From: CBDCZY01 sp965224745
GTDB lineage: Bacteria > Pseudomonadota > Gammaproteobacteria > Methylococcales > Methylomonadaceae
Assembly: GCA_965224745.1 (NCBI GenBank)
Contig: CBDCZY010000002.1
Coordinates: 620,001-684,000, forward strand
Reading direction: 5' to 3'
DNA: 64,000 nucleotides
The position numbers and the translations under genes are program-made. The number at the start of each line of letters is the position of its first letter. Positions within the stretch are counted from its first letter, which is position 1. Below the pieces are notes generated by a model. It was not told the origin of the DNA. It made no database searches and saw only the letters and a list, made by a program, of their open reading frames with translations. Below are positions 17,021 through 25,644 of this stretch, in pieces.

Positions 17021-17686
17021 TCACCATGATGCAGGAAGTTTCTTCATAATTGTCAATGTCTTACCTTCAATTTCGATATAGCTGCCTTTGGTTAACTCTT
17101 TAATGATTTTATTCACCATTTCACGCGAAGCACCAACCATATTCGCTAATTCTTGCTGCGTCGGTCTACCGTCTATTTTCATTACACCATTCTCTTCAAC
17201 CGACATTTCCTGTAAAACTTGTATCGTCCTTTCGTAAACATTGGATAATGCTAAGCGTTTGACCCGCTCAGTTAAATAACGGACTTTTTTTGATAATTCC
17301 TGAATCAAGCCGTAAGCGACATCCGGGTGATCCGACAACCATTTCATAAACTCAACTTTGGAAATAACGCCGCAAACTGATTTCTCTACTGTAATCACTG
17401 AGGCCGATCTAGGCGCATGATCTAGCAATGCGAGTTCTCCAAAATATGAACCAGCTCCATGATTATTTAAGGTCACCTCTTTTCCTTCCTGATCACTGGT
17501 AAATACACGAACCTTACCTGAAAGCAGTATATGCAGTGATCCAGTTTCATCTCCTTCGCTTATGATGATTGACTGTTTTGGAAAAATACTGGTTTTTGCT
17601 AGTGCGGCAAGCTTTTGTAAAGCGTCATCAGATAATTCAGACAAAAAAGGAATGGTCTTAAGAGCCAATAGGATTTCATTTTGCAT
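17021..17686 (-). CDS. Crp/Fnr-family transcriptional regulator
   Basis: Cyclic-nucleotide-type regulator of 221 residues. The N-terminal cNMP-binding beta-roll (about 10-130) carries GSYFGELALLDHAPRSASV, where the G-E and R-S positions match those that hold cAMP in CRP. There is no N-terminal Cys cluster, so it is not an FNR iron-sulfur sensor. A dimerisation helix (about 120-150) leads to a winged helix with the recognition segment PTQQELANMVGASREMVNKI. It is probably a cAMP- or other cNMP-responsive regulator. Nearby genes on the same strand are 45 bases upstream, and it is preceded by a GGGGAGAT ribosome binding site. Targets are unknown. Confidence 0.9.
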   Translation of the reverse strand: MQNEILLALKTIPFLSELSDDALQKLAALAKTSIFPKQSIIISEGDETGSLHILLSGKVRVFTSDQEGKEVTLNNHGAGSYFGELALLDHAPRSASVITVEKSVCGVISKVEFMKWLSDHPDVAYGLIQELSKKVRYLTERVKRLALSNVYERTIQVLQEMSVEENGVMKIDGRPTQQELANMVGASREMVNKIIKELTKGSYIEIEGKTLTIMKKLPASW

Positions 17687-17731
17687 GGCACATCTCCCCT
17701 AATAATTTGGACTAGTCGCTTTGTCAATTTC

Positions 17732-18586
17732 CTATCTCTTAACTTCGAGAAGAATTTTAATCTGCTTATCTAGCCATGTTATCACGTCCACTGCATTTTG
17801 AAACTTTGAATAACTCATATCATTCAATTGACTACCAGTTAGGCTATACCAGCGCTCCACCAATTTTTCGAACTGCAAACTTTGTTGATTTGTGAAATGC
17901 CAACGCTCCTGCATGACAGCTAGTATCTCAGCCGATGAATTTTTATTTACCAGCACTGCAAGCCCAGTTAGCTTACTCATCATAATCTCTAGCTCTGGTG
18001 TAGCCTTTTCGATCCATTTGTTCACACTAGCAGCGTTAATATTTTGTATCGAGGACACTCTATTATCCGAAACAATCTTCAAAGATTGCGCCAATTCTGC
18101 TGTGGTAAATTTTAGGGCGATACTATAAAACCCTGAAGCCTCCATATCGTGAAGGGAATCGTCTGAATAACCCTCTTGAGCAGTAGAAAACGTAGTGACA
18201 GCAGCCGAAGGCTGAAGATTTGAAGCAATTAATGGCGGGAAAAAATTTTTACCGGTATCGTTATCCGTTATCTTATCAATTAGCAAAACCTTGCCAATGT
18301 CAAAATATCGATGTCCTGCCACACCAATATTGATTAATACAGGAAAACTTATTCCTCGGTAGACAGCCTGAATACAACCAACACCGGCAGCCATGGCCAT
18401 TTTTCCTACACCGGTTACGGTTAAAACCAGCTCTTGAGAGGCATAAACCGAAAAAGCCTTGATAGCCAGATTTTTTTTTAACTTAAAATGCGCGATCAAT
18501 GGCTTTGCTTCAGCCGGTAAAGCGACATAAATAAAAGTTTTAATCGTTGCACTACGGGAATGCAAATCCCGATCTAAAGGCGTCAT
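17732..18586 (-). CDS. Nucleoside phosphorylase / MTA-SAH nucleosidase-like protein
   Basis: Phosphorylase superfamily (PNP/UDP) protein of 284 residues. The core motifs are TVTGVGKMAMAAGV near residue 57, LINIGVAGH near 84 and HDMEASGFYSIALKF near 145, where the Glu of MEASG is a typical substrate-binding residue of this fold. The C-terminal roughly 95 residues go beyond the usual catalytic domain and carry no motif I recognise. The gene overlaps the upstream glycosyltransferase by four bases (ATGA), so the two are coupled. Hydrolysis or phosphorolysis of a nucleoside is likely, but the substrate is not determined. Confidence 0.78.
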   Translation of the reverse strand: MTPLDRDLHSRSATIKTFIYVALPAEAKPLIAHFKLKKNLAIKAFSVYASQELVLTVTGVGKMAMAAGVGCIQAVYRGISFPVLINIGVAGHRYFDIGKVLLIDKITDNDTGKNFFPPLIASNLQPSAAVTTFSTAQEGYSDDSLHDMEASGFYSIALKFTTAELAQSLKIVSDNRVSSIQNINAASVNKWIEKATPELEIMMSKLTGLAVLVNKNSSAEILAVMQERWHFTNQQSLQFEKLVERWYSLTGSQLNDMSYSKFQNAVDVITWLDKQIKILLEVKR

Positions 18587-19410
18587 TCACTAAAACGCTG
18601 GATGAGCTGTTGATAGTAAGCAACCTCGGTCAGCTTGCTCCTCTTTTTGGCTCCTTGAAGATAGACTTGTGCCTTTTTCAACAACATTGCTACAGCGCCT
18701 TGTCGATCGTTTTCTGTTAAATAATTGATTTCTAAAATTTTAATCAATGCTTGAATTCGAAATCGGTCCATTCCCCAATATTGCCTTGAAAGCTGATCAG
18801 AGTGGCCCCCAAACTTTTGAATTAAAGGCTGTTCTATGAAACCAACAGGGTAACGCGAGGTCATCCTCAACCATAAATCATAATCCTCACAGGCGGGTAA
18901 CTGTTCATCAAAACCACCAACTTCCTCTATCACGGATCGATGAATGATAATGGAAGATGGCGACATGGCGCACAACGGCAAGCATTCCTGAAAAATCCAG
19001 CCCCCTTTTTTTTGATGCTTTCGTTTTGGATTGACTCTTACCCCATGGCGAATCCATATTTCTTCGGTATGGCATATTTTTACCTCAGGATGTTGTTTAA
19101 AGTATGAGACTTGTAATTCCAGCTTTTTTGCCAACCATAAATCGTCAGAATCAAGAAAAGCCAACCACTGGCCTTGAGCTAAGCTTATTCCAAGATTTCT
19201 TGCGGCACTGACACCCTGATGAGGTTGACTATGATACTTAATTTCGGGAAACTGTTCAGCTATTACCGCTTCTGTTAAGTCGGTAGAGCCATCGTCGACC
19301 ACTATCACTTCATAAGTCGTATGCGTTTGCTCAAGAACGGATTGAATAGCCTGTATTAAGCTTTTTTTTCTGTTATAAGTTGGGATAATGACTGAAATAG
19401 TGTCAAACAT
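18583..19410 (-). CDS. Glycosyltransferase family 2
   Basis: GT-A fold inverting glycosyltransferase of 275 residues. ISVIIPTYNRKKSL opens the nucleotide-binding domain, VIVVDDGSTD supplies the first acidic pair, WLAFLDSDDLW the DxD-like metal motif, and LPACEDYDLWLRM the catalytic-base region. No membrane segments, so it acts on the cytoplasmic side. Acceptor and donor cannot be predicted. The stop overlaps the phosphorylase-like gene in an ATGA, a pairing worth noting because the two families have no obvious shared pathway. Confidence 0.88.
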   Translation of the reverse strand: MFDTISVIIPTYNRKKSLIQAIQSVLEQTHTTYEVIVVDDGSTDLTEAVIAEQFPEIKYHSQPHQGVSAARNLGISLAQGQWLAFLDSDDLWLAKKLELQVSYFKQHPEVKICHTEEIWIRHGVRVNPKRKHQKKGGWIFQECLPLCAMSPSSIIIHRSVIEEVGGFDEQLPACEDYDLWLRMTSRYPVGFIEQPLIQKFGGHSDQLSRQYWGMDRFRIQALIKILEINYLTENDRQGAVAMLLKKAQVYLQGAKKRSKLTEVAYYQQLIQRFSE

Positions 19411-19511
19411 AGGCTACTGTATTTTCATTCTGAAAATGACTGGCGTCTTAGAACTTAATTGATTAACCATTAGATAACTGAGTTAACTGTCTCTAAAAAA
19501 GCATCCACATC

Positions 19512-20153
19512 ATGACGATAGTCATCTACCAACGAGGATTGGAGCACTATAAAAAGACTTGGCGCGACATGCAAGACTTTACCCAAAGCAGATCGGACAC
19601 TACACCCGATGAATTATGGATGGTTGAACACCCGCCTGTCTACACTTTCGGTTTAAGTGGTAAATCAGAACATTTACTCCATAAAACAGATATTCCGGTA
19701 ATAAACACCGATCGGGGTGGTCAAATTACCTATCATGGTCCGGGTCAATTAGTGTTGTATTTTATGATTAATTTGCAACGAGCAAATATTGGCGTTCGAA
19801 CGCTAATCTCAGCGATGGAAAACTCCATGATCGCCGCTTTATCTCAATATGGCATAACTGCTAGCGCCAAACCCGAAGCGCCAGGAGTCTATGTAAACAA
19901 TAAAAAAATTGGATCGGTGGGCCTTCGCATAAAAAGAGGAGCCAGTTATCATGGCTTAAGCATAAATAACTGCATGGAATTGCAACCATTTGAACACATC
20001 AATACTTGTGGTTTTCACGGGCTTGAAGTAACTCAGCTCGCTGATTACAATGTTCACATAGCAAACCAAGAACTCGCTGTACCGATTATCCAACATTTTT
20101 GTGATCACTTAAGCTTTAAACCTGTCTCAGTCACTGAATCCCATGAAAACTAA
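19512..20153 (+). CDS. lipB: Octanoyl-[acyl carrier protein]:protein octanoyltransferase
   Basis: LipB transfers octanoate from acyl carrier protein to lipoyl domains of 2-oxoacid dehydrogenases and GcvH. The 213-residue protein has VEHPPVYTFGLSGKSEHLL (about residues 33-51), DRGGQITYHGPGQLVLYF with the HGPGQ core, and APGVYVNNKKIGSVGLRIKR with the catalytic Lys; Cys in NTCGFHGLEVTQL completes the Cys/Lys pair. The gene overlaps lipA by 11 bases. The ribosome binding site is weak, but the start gives the standard N-terminus. Confidence 0.95.
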   Translation: MTIVIYQRGLEHYKKTWRDMQDFTQSRSDTTPDELWMVEHPPVYTFGLSGKSEHLLHKTDIPVINTDRGGQITYHGPGQLVLYFMINLQRANIGVRTLISAMENSMIAALSQYGITASAKPEAPGVYVNNKKIGSVGLRIKRGASYHGLSINNCMELQPFEHINTCGFHGLEVTQLADYNVHIANQELAVPIIQHFCDHLSFKPVSVTESHEN

Positions 20154-21111
20154 CGAAACTGTCCACGCGCCATCCCGCTCCACGCCAAAAACCCACCAAC
20201 GAAATGCAGAAAAATTAGCACGAATACCCATAAAAGTAGAGCCATCCACGCCCTTACGTAAGCCTGACTGGATACGAATCAAGCTTCGTAACGACCCAGA
20301 AGTCAATCGTATAAAGTCTTTATTGCGGCAGCATAACCTGCACACAGTCTGTGAAGAAGCCGCGTGCCCAAATTTAAGCGAGTGCTTTCAAAAAGGAACA
20401 GCGACCTTCATGATTATGGGGGATTTATGTACTCGCCGCTGTCCTTTTTGTGACGTCGCCCATGGCAAACCACAAGCTCTGGACATTAATGAACCCAAAC
20501 ACTTGGCTGAAGCTATCAGTGAATTGCGACTGAACTATGTCGTCATTACTTCAGTAGACAGGGATGATCTGAGAGATGGTGGAGCAGGCCATTTCGTGCA
20601 GTGCATACAAGCCACAAGACAACGGTCTCCAAAAACTCGTATCGAAATCTTAGTCCCTGATTTTCGTGGCCGACTGGATAAAGCTTTGGATATACTAACG
20701 CAATCACCTAGCGATGTGTTTAACCATAATATCGAAACCATTCCTCGCCTATACCAACAAGCCAGACCTGGATCGAACTATGACCACTCCTTAAAGCTCA
20801 TTCAACAACATAAACAACGATTACCCGGCGTCCTTACAAAATCAGGTCTAATGCTTGGCTTGGGCGAAGAAACTGAAGAGGTGGTTCAAGTCATGCGAGA
20901 CTTAAGAGATCATGAATGCGACATGCTAACGCTTGGTCAGTACCTTCAACCCAGTAAGGATCATCTGCCGGTCAAGCGTTATGCAGGTCTCGAAGAATTT
21001 GAAAAGTTAGCAGAAATTGGTAAGAACTTAGGCTTTGAACAAGTAGCAAGTGGTCCTATGGTACGTTCTTCTTACCATGCAGACGAGCAAGCAGCTAACC
21101 TATTGGATTAA
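20143..21111 (+). CDS. lipA: Lipoyl synthase
   Basis: Radical SAM enzyme inserting two sulfur atoms into octanoyl chains. The auxiliary-cluster motif CEEAACPNLSEC (about residues 70-81) and the radical-SAM motif CTRRCPFCDV (about 96-105) are both complete, and the C-terminal RSSYHADEQ gives the conserved Ser ligand. The N-terminal 40 residues are basic and variable, as usual for LipA. The 322-residue length is normal. It is translated from within the end of lipB, so a lipB-lipA operon is clear. Confidence 0.97.
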   Translation: MKTNETVHAPSRSTPKTHQRNAEKLARIPIKVEPSTPLRKPDWIRIKLRNDPEVNRIKSLLRQHNLHTVCEEAACPNLSECFQKGTATFMIMGDLCTRRCPFCDVAHGKPQALDINEPKHLAEAISELRLNYVVITSVDRDDLRDGGAGHFVQCIQATRQRSPKTRIEILVPDFRGRLDKALDILTQSPSDVFNHNIETIPRLYQQARPGSNYDHSLKLIQQHKQRLPGVLTKSGLMLGLGEETEEVVQVMRDLRDHECDMLTLGQYLQPSKDHLPVKRYAGLEEFEKLAEIGKNLGFEQVASGPMVRSSYHADEQAANLLD

Positions 21112-21142
21112 TAAAGATAGGCTGAAGTTTCCTAGAAATTAA

Positions 21143-21475
21143 TCAAGCTACCATACGAAGCAACACGGCGACCAGAGAATTAACGGGGGGATTGCCTGGT
21201 TTGGGGCAAACCCTATGAAAATCAATATCCAAAGCCGCTTCGGCAATGATGCGTCGAGCATCTGAAAAAGCAAAACGGGATCGCCCCTTCACTTTATGCC
21301 GACGTTCTGGATTGGCCGTTAATCGATCTGCATAAATCCAAGTATCATACAAAAATTCAAGTAGTTGGTCACGGCAGACGGACGCATTCGAAACTAGGCT
21401 ATTTATCGCCATTAGATTTTGAGCGCGATTTTCATAAGAAAGTGGCTTAAAATGTGTCCTGTTTTTGTTGACCAT
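21143..21475 (-). CDS. Small hypothetical protein beside an intron remnant
   Basis: ORF of about 110 residues from an ATG at 21475, which follows a GCGGGGGG stretch that could act as a ribosome binding site; an upstream GTG at 21514 would add 13 residues. The product is basic in the middle (ANPERRHKVKGRSRFAFSDA) and has a hydrophobic C-terminus (NSLVAVLLRMVA). I do not recognise a family. It lies between lipA and a group II intron 3' fragment. It may therefore be carried by mobile DNA or be a chance ORF within it. It is convergent with lipA. Confidence 0.4.
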   Translation of the reverse strand: MVNKNRTHFKPLSYENRAQNLMAINSLVSNASVCRDQLLEFLYDTWIYADRLTANPERRHKVKGRSRFAFSDARRIIAEAALDIDFHRVCPKPGNPPVNSLVAVLLRMVA

Positions 21476-21519
21476 TACACCCCCCGCAAGGATCTGAGTA
21501 CCGATGCGAAGCACAGGGG

Positions 21520-21735
21520 CGTATCAGCTCGTAGTAGTGATGAAGTTTCTGTAATGGAAATGGAGCGAAGGGGCTGACATGTCCAAAATAGAACATTGGT
21601 CAACCACAAATGGGAGGAACTGATGATTTATGCAAACTTGGTAATTTGCAAGGGACATGAAGAGCCGTATTAAGCGAGAGTTTCAAGTACGGTTCTGTGA
21701 GAGACTGAGGGGGAAGTTCCCTCGGGCGACTCGAC
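21520..21735 (+). mobile_element. Group II intron 3' remnant with intact domain V
   Basis: A 34-base domain V is visible at 21662-21695. Its GAGCCGTA (start) and TACGGTTC (end) pair over eight positions, an AG bulge is in place, and an upper stem is closed by a GAGA tetraloop. A domain VI-like hairpin (GAGGG/CCCTC) follows and the likely 3' end is near 21735 (CTCGACC). Upstream GTAGTAGTGATGAAG and GGAGCGAAGGGG resemble conserved intron RNA segments. No reverse-transcriptase ORF is present, so this is a truncated or ORF-less copy that cannot move on its own. Confidence 0.68.
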
Positions 21736-21877
21736 CATTTTAGTAATCTGACAAAGTAGAACTAGTCACTATACTTAAATATCGACAAACTTCTAATGAA
21801 GTTCCTACCTTAATTTAAATTCAAATTGAGTCTAGCTGTAGCTGCTATCACAGCCTAAATTAAGGTACTTTCATCTA

Positions 21878-22843
21878 ATGGACAAAATAATGAATAACTC
21901 ATATGGACTATCCGAAACGGGCCTTATTAATGATTATTTGCACATTGCAAGAATCGATCATTGGTTCAAGAATGTATTCATGCTACCTGGAGTAGCTTTA
22001 GCTGCATTACTGACTCAAACTGAGTTATCCGCGTTCTTTCCCACGCTGCTTATTGCGGTTTTCAGCACCTGCTTAGTTGCTTCAGCAAATTATGTAATCA
22101 ACGAATGGTTAGATCGCGAATTCGATCGTCACCACCCTTTAAAAAGCACCCGACCATCTGCAGCTGGACGCTTGGAAGCCAAGTTTATTGTGTTAGAGTA
22201 TATTATCCTTTGTGCTATCGGCCTTGGACTTGCTACTCAAGTATCAACAGAATTCCTGACATTCTCAATTCTGCTTCTTGCAATGGGAATTGCTTATAAC
22301 GTAAAACCCTTTCGAACCAAGGACAGGGTTTACCTGGACGTGCTTTCAGAATCCATCAATAACCCCCTACGATTCTTGCTCGGTTGGTTTGTCGTGGCTT
22401 CGCATGCTTTACCCCCCTCTAGCGTGTTACTGGCTTACTGGACAGGTGGTGCATTTCTGATGACAGTAAAACGGTTCGCCGAGTATCGATTTATTGGCGA
22501 CCCCGAAACAGCTGGTCTCTATCGCAGGTCATTTCGCTTTTATACCGAAGAGAAACTGCTCGTTTCATCGTTGTTTTATGGCATGTGTTCAGCGTTTTTC
22601 CTTGGTATTTTCCTCATTAAATACCGCATCGAATTCATAATCAGTTTCCCTTTTCTAGCGTTACTTTTCGCTTGGTATCTTGCTATCGGGTTTAGATCCA
22701 AATCAGCAGCACAAACGCCTGAAAAACTATACAGAGAGAAAAAATTTATTGTTTTTGTAATTCTCGTTGTCGCGGTATTGACTACTTTATTTATAGTTGA
22801 TATACCGACTATTGGGTGGCTCGTAGAATCAGTTGAATATTAA
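21878..22843 (+). CDS. UbiA-family prenyltransferase, decaprenyl-phosphate phosphoribosyltransferase-like
   Basis: Integral membrane protein of 321 residues with about eight transmembrane segments. The first Asp motif NEWLDREFDRHHPLKSTRP (residues about 75-93) and the second region VKPFRTKDRVYLDVLSE (about 142-158) place it in the UbiA superfamily. The KDRVYLDVLSES pattern is closer to the subgroup that attaches phosphoribose to polyprenyl phosphate than to quinone prenyltransferases. The expected product would be a lipid-linked pentose phosphate on the cytoplasmic face. It starts with ATG at 21878 and a second in-frame ATG at 21890. Downstream genes include a GT39-like membrane glycosyltransferase, fitting a lipid-linked sugar pathway. 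A quinone-related role is less likely. Confidence 0.8.
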   Translation: MDKIMNNSYGLSETGLINDYLHIARIDHWFKNVFMLPGVALAALLTQTELSAFFPTLLIAVFSTCLVASANYVINEWLDREFDRHHPLKSTRPSAAGRLEAKFIVLEYIILCAIGLGLATQVSTEFLTFSILLLAMGIAYNVKPFRTKDRVYLDVLSESINNPLRFLLGWFVVASHALPPSSVLLAYWTGGAFLMTVKRFAEYRFIGDPETAGLYRRSFRFYTEEKLLVSSLFYGMCSAFFLGIFLIKYRIEFIISFPFLALLFAWYLAIGFRSKSAAQTPEKLYREKKFIVFVILVVAVLTTLFIVDIPTIGWLVESVEY

Positions 22844-23009
22844 TTTGGTTTGTAATAAAACCAGTTATCTCATAGCCAAGAGACTGCATTAACGAGAACC
22901 ATCTTTTCGCTGAAGCCCTGACAAACGAGCAAGTAAAGCCAAACTTTGATTTATAGCAAATTATCTGTTCATTTTACTTGAAGCATTAATTCCATTTTTA
23001 AAGTGGGTT

Positions 23010-23687
23010 TCATGCTAACTCCTTTGAATTTTTTATGGCCCATTGGAGATTGTTTTCATTAGAATAGATCACAGTATATTCTTCGGAAGCAACAAATTCA
23101 TTTACTGCTTGATAAACACCATGATGAATATGATCGGGCTCCGGTCTCCAATCATCTCCTGAAATCACACCAGTGTCCTTAACTTTATTGGCTAAAATAT
23201 GCAATTCCTTTTTAGTATGTTCGTATTCGTGAGATGTATCGATGTATACCCAATCAAAGTAATTATCTGGAAAAGTATTGAGCACTTTAAGATCATCTCC
23301 AACGTGTATCTGAACCTGACCATTTTCAGCTTCACCTTTAAACGTTTTCAACACTTTTATCAAAGCACTGACCGTACTTTGATTACCAACCGCCCAGTGC
23401 CAATGCCCAGCAAGGAAATACCAGGGATCAATGAGATGCATTTTTTTTGCATTTGAATGGTTGAACAGAATGGGTGAGAAATGGCCTTTCAATACGCCTA
23501 GTTCTGCACCGACACCATTTTTTGGTAAAATCTGTTCTATAAAGGGTATTCTTCGCTGGATAACTTTATCTAGCTTCATAGCACAACGGAGATCCATCAT
23601 TAGCTCAACAGGTCTTCTGAATAAGTGGACTCCCTGAAATGCACTTTTTACTTTTTCCTTATAATTAAGGCAGGTTCCGTATCTCAT
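23010..23687 (-). CDS. Class I SAM-dependent methyltransferase (family 24-like)
   Basis: Rossmann-fold methyltransferase. KNGVGAELGVLKGHFSPIL is motif I, KMHLIDPWYFLAGHW motif II, and DWVYIDTSHEYEHTKKEL with GVISGDDW follow in order, typical of the Methyltransf_24 group that often modifies sugars or small molecules. The open frame reaches a TTG at 23732, but the ATG at 23687 has AGGA eight bases upstream and gives a sensible 225-residue protein, so it is preferred. It is convergent with the UbiA-like gene and divergent from the next gene. Substrate unknown. Confidence 0.82.
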   Translation of the reverse strand: MRYGTCLNYKEKVKSAFQGVHLFRRPVELMMDLRCAMKLDKVIQRRIPFIEQILPKNGVGAELGVLKGHFSPILFNHSNAKKMHLIDPWYFLAGHWHWAVGNQSTVSALIKVLKTFKGEAENGQVQIHVGDDLKVLNTFPDNYFDWVYIDTSHEYEHTKKELHILANKVKDTGVISGDDWRPEPDHIHHGVYQAVNEFVASEEYTVIYSNENNLQWAIKNSKELA

Positions 23688-24117
23688 AACTTTTGTCCTC
23701 ATATATATAGTTAGACCTATAGAATTCGACAACTATACTCACATCCTTATTTGGCTTGATTTAGTAGCCATAAGCAAACGATTAGTTATAACCAGACCTT
23801 GGACAGGTTTCAATAGTACTGCAATGAAAGGCCAAAGAAAAGTGATATTTTTAGAAGATAACTAACACCAATAATGGAGAAATAGTTTTTCCTGCAACTA
23901 AATACTATTTGAATAAAACGCACTATTGATTTTAACTAAGGCATACTGAGAATTTAAATCACAAAAGGGATGTTTTTATCATAAACCTCAATAACAGAAA
24001 CACTACTTTCTGAAGAATCTGAGTAATTATTTATTCCTTAAGACTAGTCTCTAAATTCGATCTGACGGTGATTTATGCCTATACTTGAAAGAATTAGACG
24101 AGCTACAATTATGCCAT

Positions 24118-24143
24118 TGATAGCAGCCTCTTTGAGGCTATCA
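24118..24143. repeat. Hairpin in a 490-base intergenic region
   Basis: TGATA (24118-24122) and GCCTC (24126-24130) pair with GAGGC (24134-24138) and TATCA (24139-24143) around a TTT loop, with a three-base bulge. It lies about 35 bases upstream of the start at 24179 and lacks a T-run. It could be a regulatory hairpin in the leader or a small palindromic repeat. The rest of 23688-24178 shows no ORF or RNA gene that I recognise. Confidence 0.5.
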
Positions 24144-24178
24144 GAGATTAGATCCATCCTTGCAATAATTATAAATAA

Positions 24179-25564
24179 ATGAGCATGAGCAAAATAATTT
24201 TTCTCCAACTTAACGAACTTAATTTTAGTTATGTTGAAAAATATACTCAACTCAATTACCTACCCAATTTCAAAAAGTTTTTCGATCGTCATGGGTATAT
24301 ATTGACTGACTCCGAGAACAAACATGAACTTGCCAATCCCTGGATCCAATGGCCAACGGTTCATACTGGACTGGACTTCGCAGATCATGGGGTATTTAGG
24401 CTTGGAGATATCCTAAAAACGGATCATCCCCATATCTATGAAGTATTGGAACAGCATGGGCTACGGGTGGCCGCCATTTCACCTTTCAATGCCAAGAATA
24501 ATACCCATAACTCGGCTTTTTTTGTGCCAGATCCATGGACAAAAACCAATTTCGTAGGTTCATGGAGCCTCAGAGCTATCTACGATGCCCTTGTTCAAGT
24601 AGCAGATGATTATGCAAGCAATCAAATCAAGCCGAAATCAATCTTTTTTTTAGCACTCGGTGCGCTCGATAATATCCAGTGGAAAAACTTTTCGAATTAT
24701 TTATTGGAGACTTTTACTTACCTAGTGCGTAACAAGAGGTGGTATCGAGCTCTAATCTGTGATCGCTTGCTGGCAGATACATTTTTGACCCAGTGGCAGC
24801 GCCATCAGCCAGATTTCGCTACAGTATTCTTGAACGGTGCCGCCCATCTGCAACACCATTATCTTTTCTCGTCCAGAGCTTATGAAGGCCCTCATAAAAA
24901 CCCTGACTGGCATGTTCCGAAAGGCAATGATCCGTTATTGGATATATTGAAAGTTTACGATCAAATACTGGGGGACATTGTTCAAGTAGCTGGCAATAAC
25001 CGTTTGATGATCGCGACCGGCCTGCACCAAGCTCCACATGAACGCACCACTTATTATTACCGACTTAATAATCAGGCCGAATTACTCGATCGAGCGGGTA
25101 TTAAATATAACAATACTTACCGTTTGATGACCGAAGATTTTGTGGTGTCTTTTCCCGACAATCAAACAGCACTTTCTGCTCAAAACATTCTGAAACAAGT
25201 AAAAACAGTTGGGCGAAGCGACATTTTTTACCTCGAAACTGGCGACAGTGATGTACGCACCATGAATACCAGCGCCGAGATATTTCATATAGAAAATCGC
25301 GGGAAAGATTTATATCTGCAGTTAAAGCCAACTAAATGCGAGTTTCCGGAAAATGTGTCAATCATGTGCGGAGATATAGTTGTGGATGATAATTTCAAAC
25401 AACTCATCTCTTTTGCTCAATACAAAAACACCCATCATGTTGGAACCGGATATTTTGCAGACAGTAATCTTAATTCTAATAACTTGCCTGCAAGGTTTCC
25501 CCTCAAAAATATTTTTCAAATGATTTTAGATGCCTTCCACATCAAAGAAAATCAACTAAACTAA
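24179..25564 (+). CDS. Alkaline-phosphatase-superfamily phosphodiesterase-like protein
   Basis: Type I phosphodiesterase/nucleotide pyrophosphatase-like protein of 461 residues. The N-terminus KIIFLQLNELNFSYVEKY, with Glu and Asn in the usual metal-binding position, is followed by the nucleophile region WIQWPTVHTGLDFADHGVF (about residues 52-70). FLNGAAHLQHHYLF near 220 and MIATGLHQAPHERTTYYY near 282 carry likely metal-binding His residues. No signal peptide is visible. Its fold matches EboF, but the sequences share only family features. The context of a UbiA-like prenyltransferase and a GT39-like protein suggests action on a lipid-linked or phosphorylated sugar intermediate. Confidence 0.75.
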   Translation: MSMSKIIFLQLNELNFSYVEKYTQLNYLPNFKKFFDRHGYILTDSENKHELANPWIQWPTVHTGLDFADHGVFRLGDILKTDHPHIYEVLEQHGLRVAAISPFNAKNNTHNSAFFVPDPWTKTNFVGSWSLRAIYDALVQVADDYASNQIKPKSIFFLALGALDNIQWKNFSNYLLETFTYLVRNKRWYRALICDRLLADTFLTQWQRHQPDFATVFLNGAAHLQHHYLFSSRAYEGPHKNPDWHVPKGNDPLLDILKVYDQILGDIVQVAGNNRLMIATGLHQAPHERTTYYYRLNNQAELLDRAGIKYNNTYRLMTEDFVVSFPDNQTALSAQNILKQVKTVGRSDIFYLETGDSDVRTMNTSAEIFHIENRGKDLYLQLKPTKCEFPENVSIMCGDIVVDDNFKQLISFAQYKNTHHVGTGYFADSNLNSNNLPARFPLKNIFQMILDAFHIKENQLN

Positions 25565-25644
25565 ATTATAAGAAAGTCAGCGGTCAAACTTAGGGTACTG
25601 TATATCCCCGTTTTTCGGTTGGGTATCATAGTATTCGGAATAGA

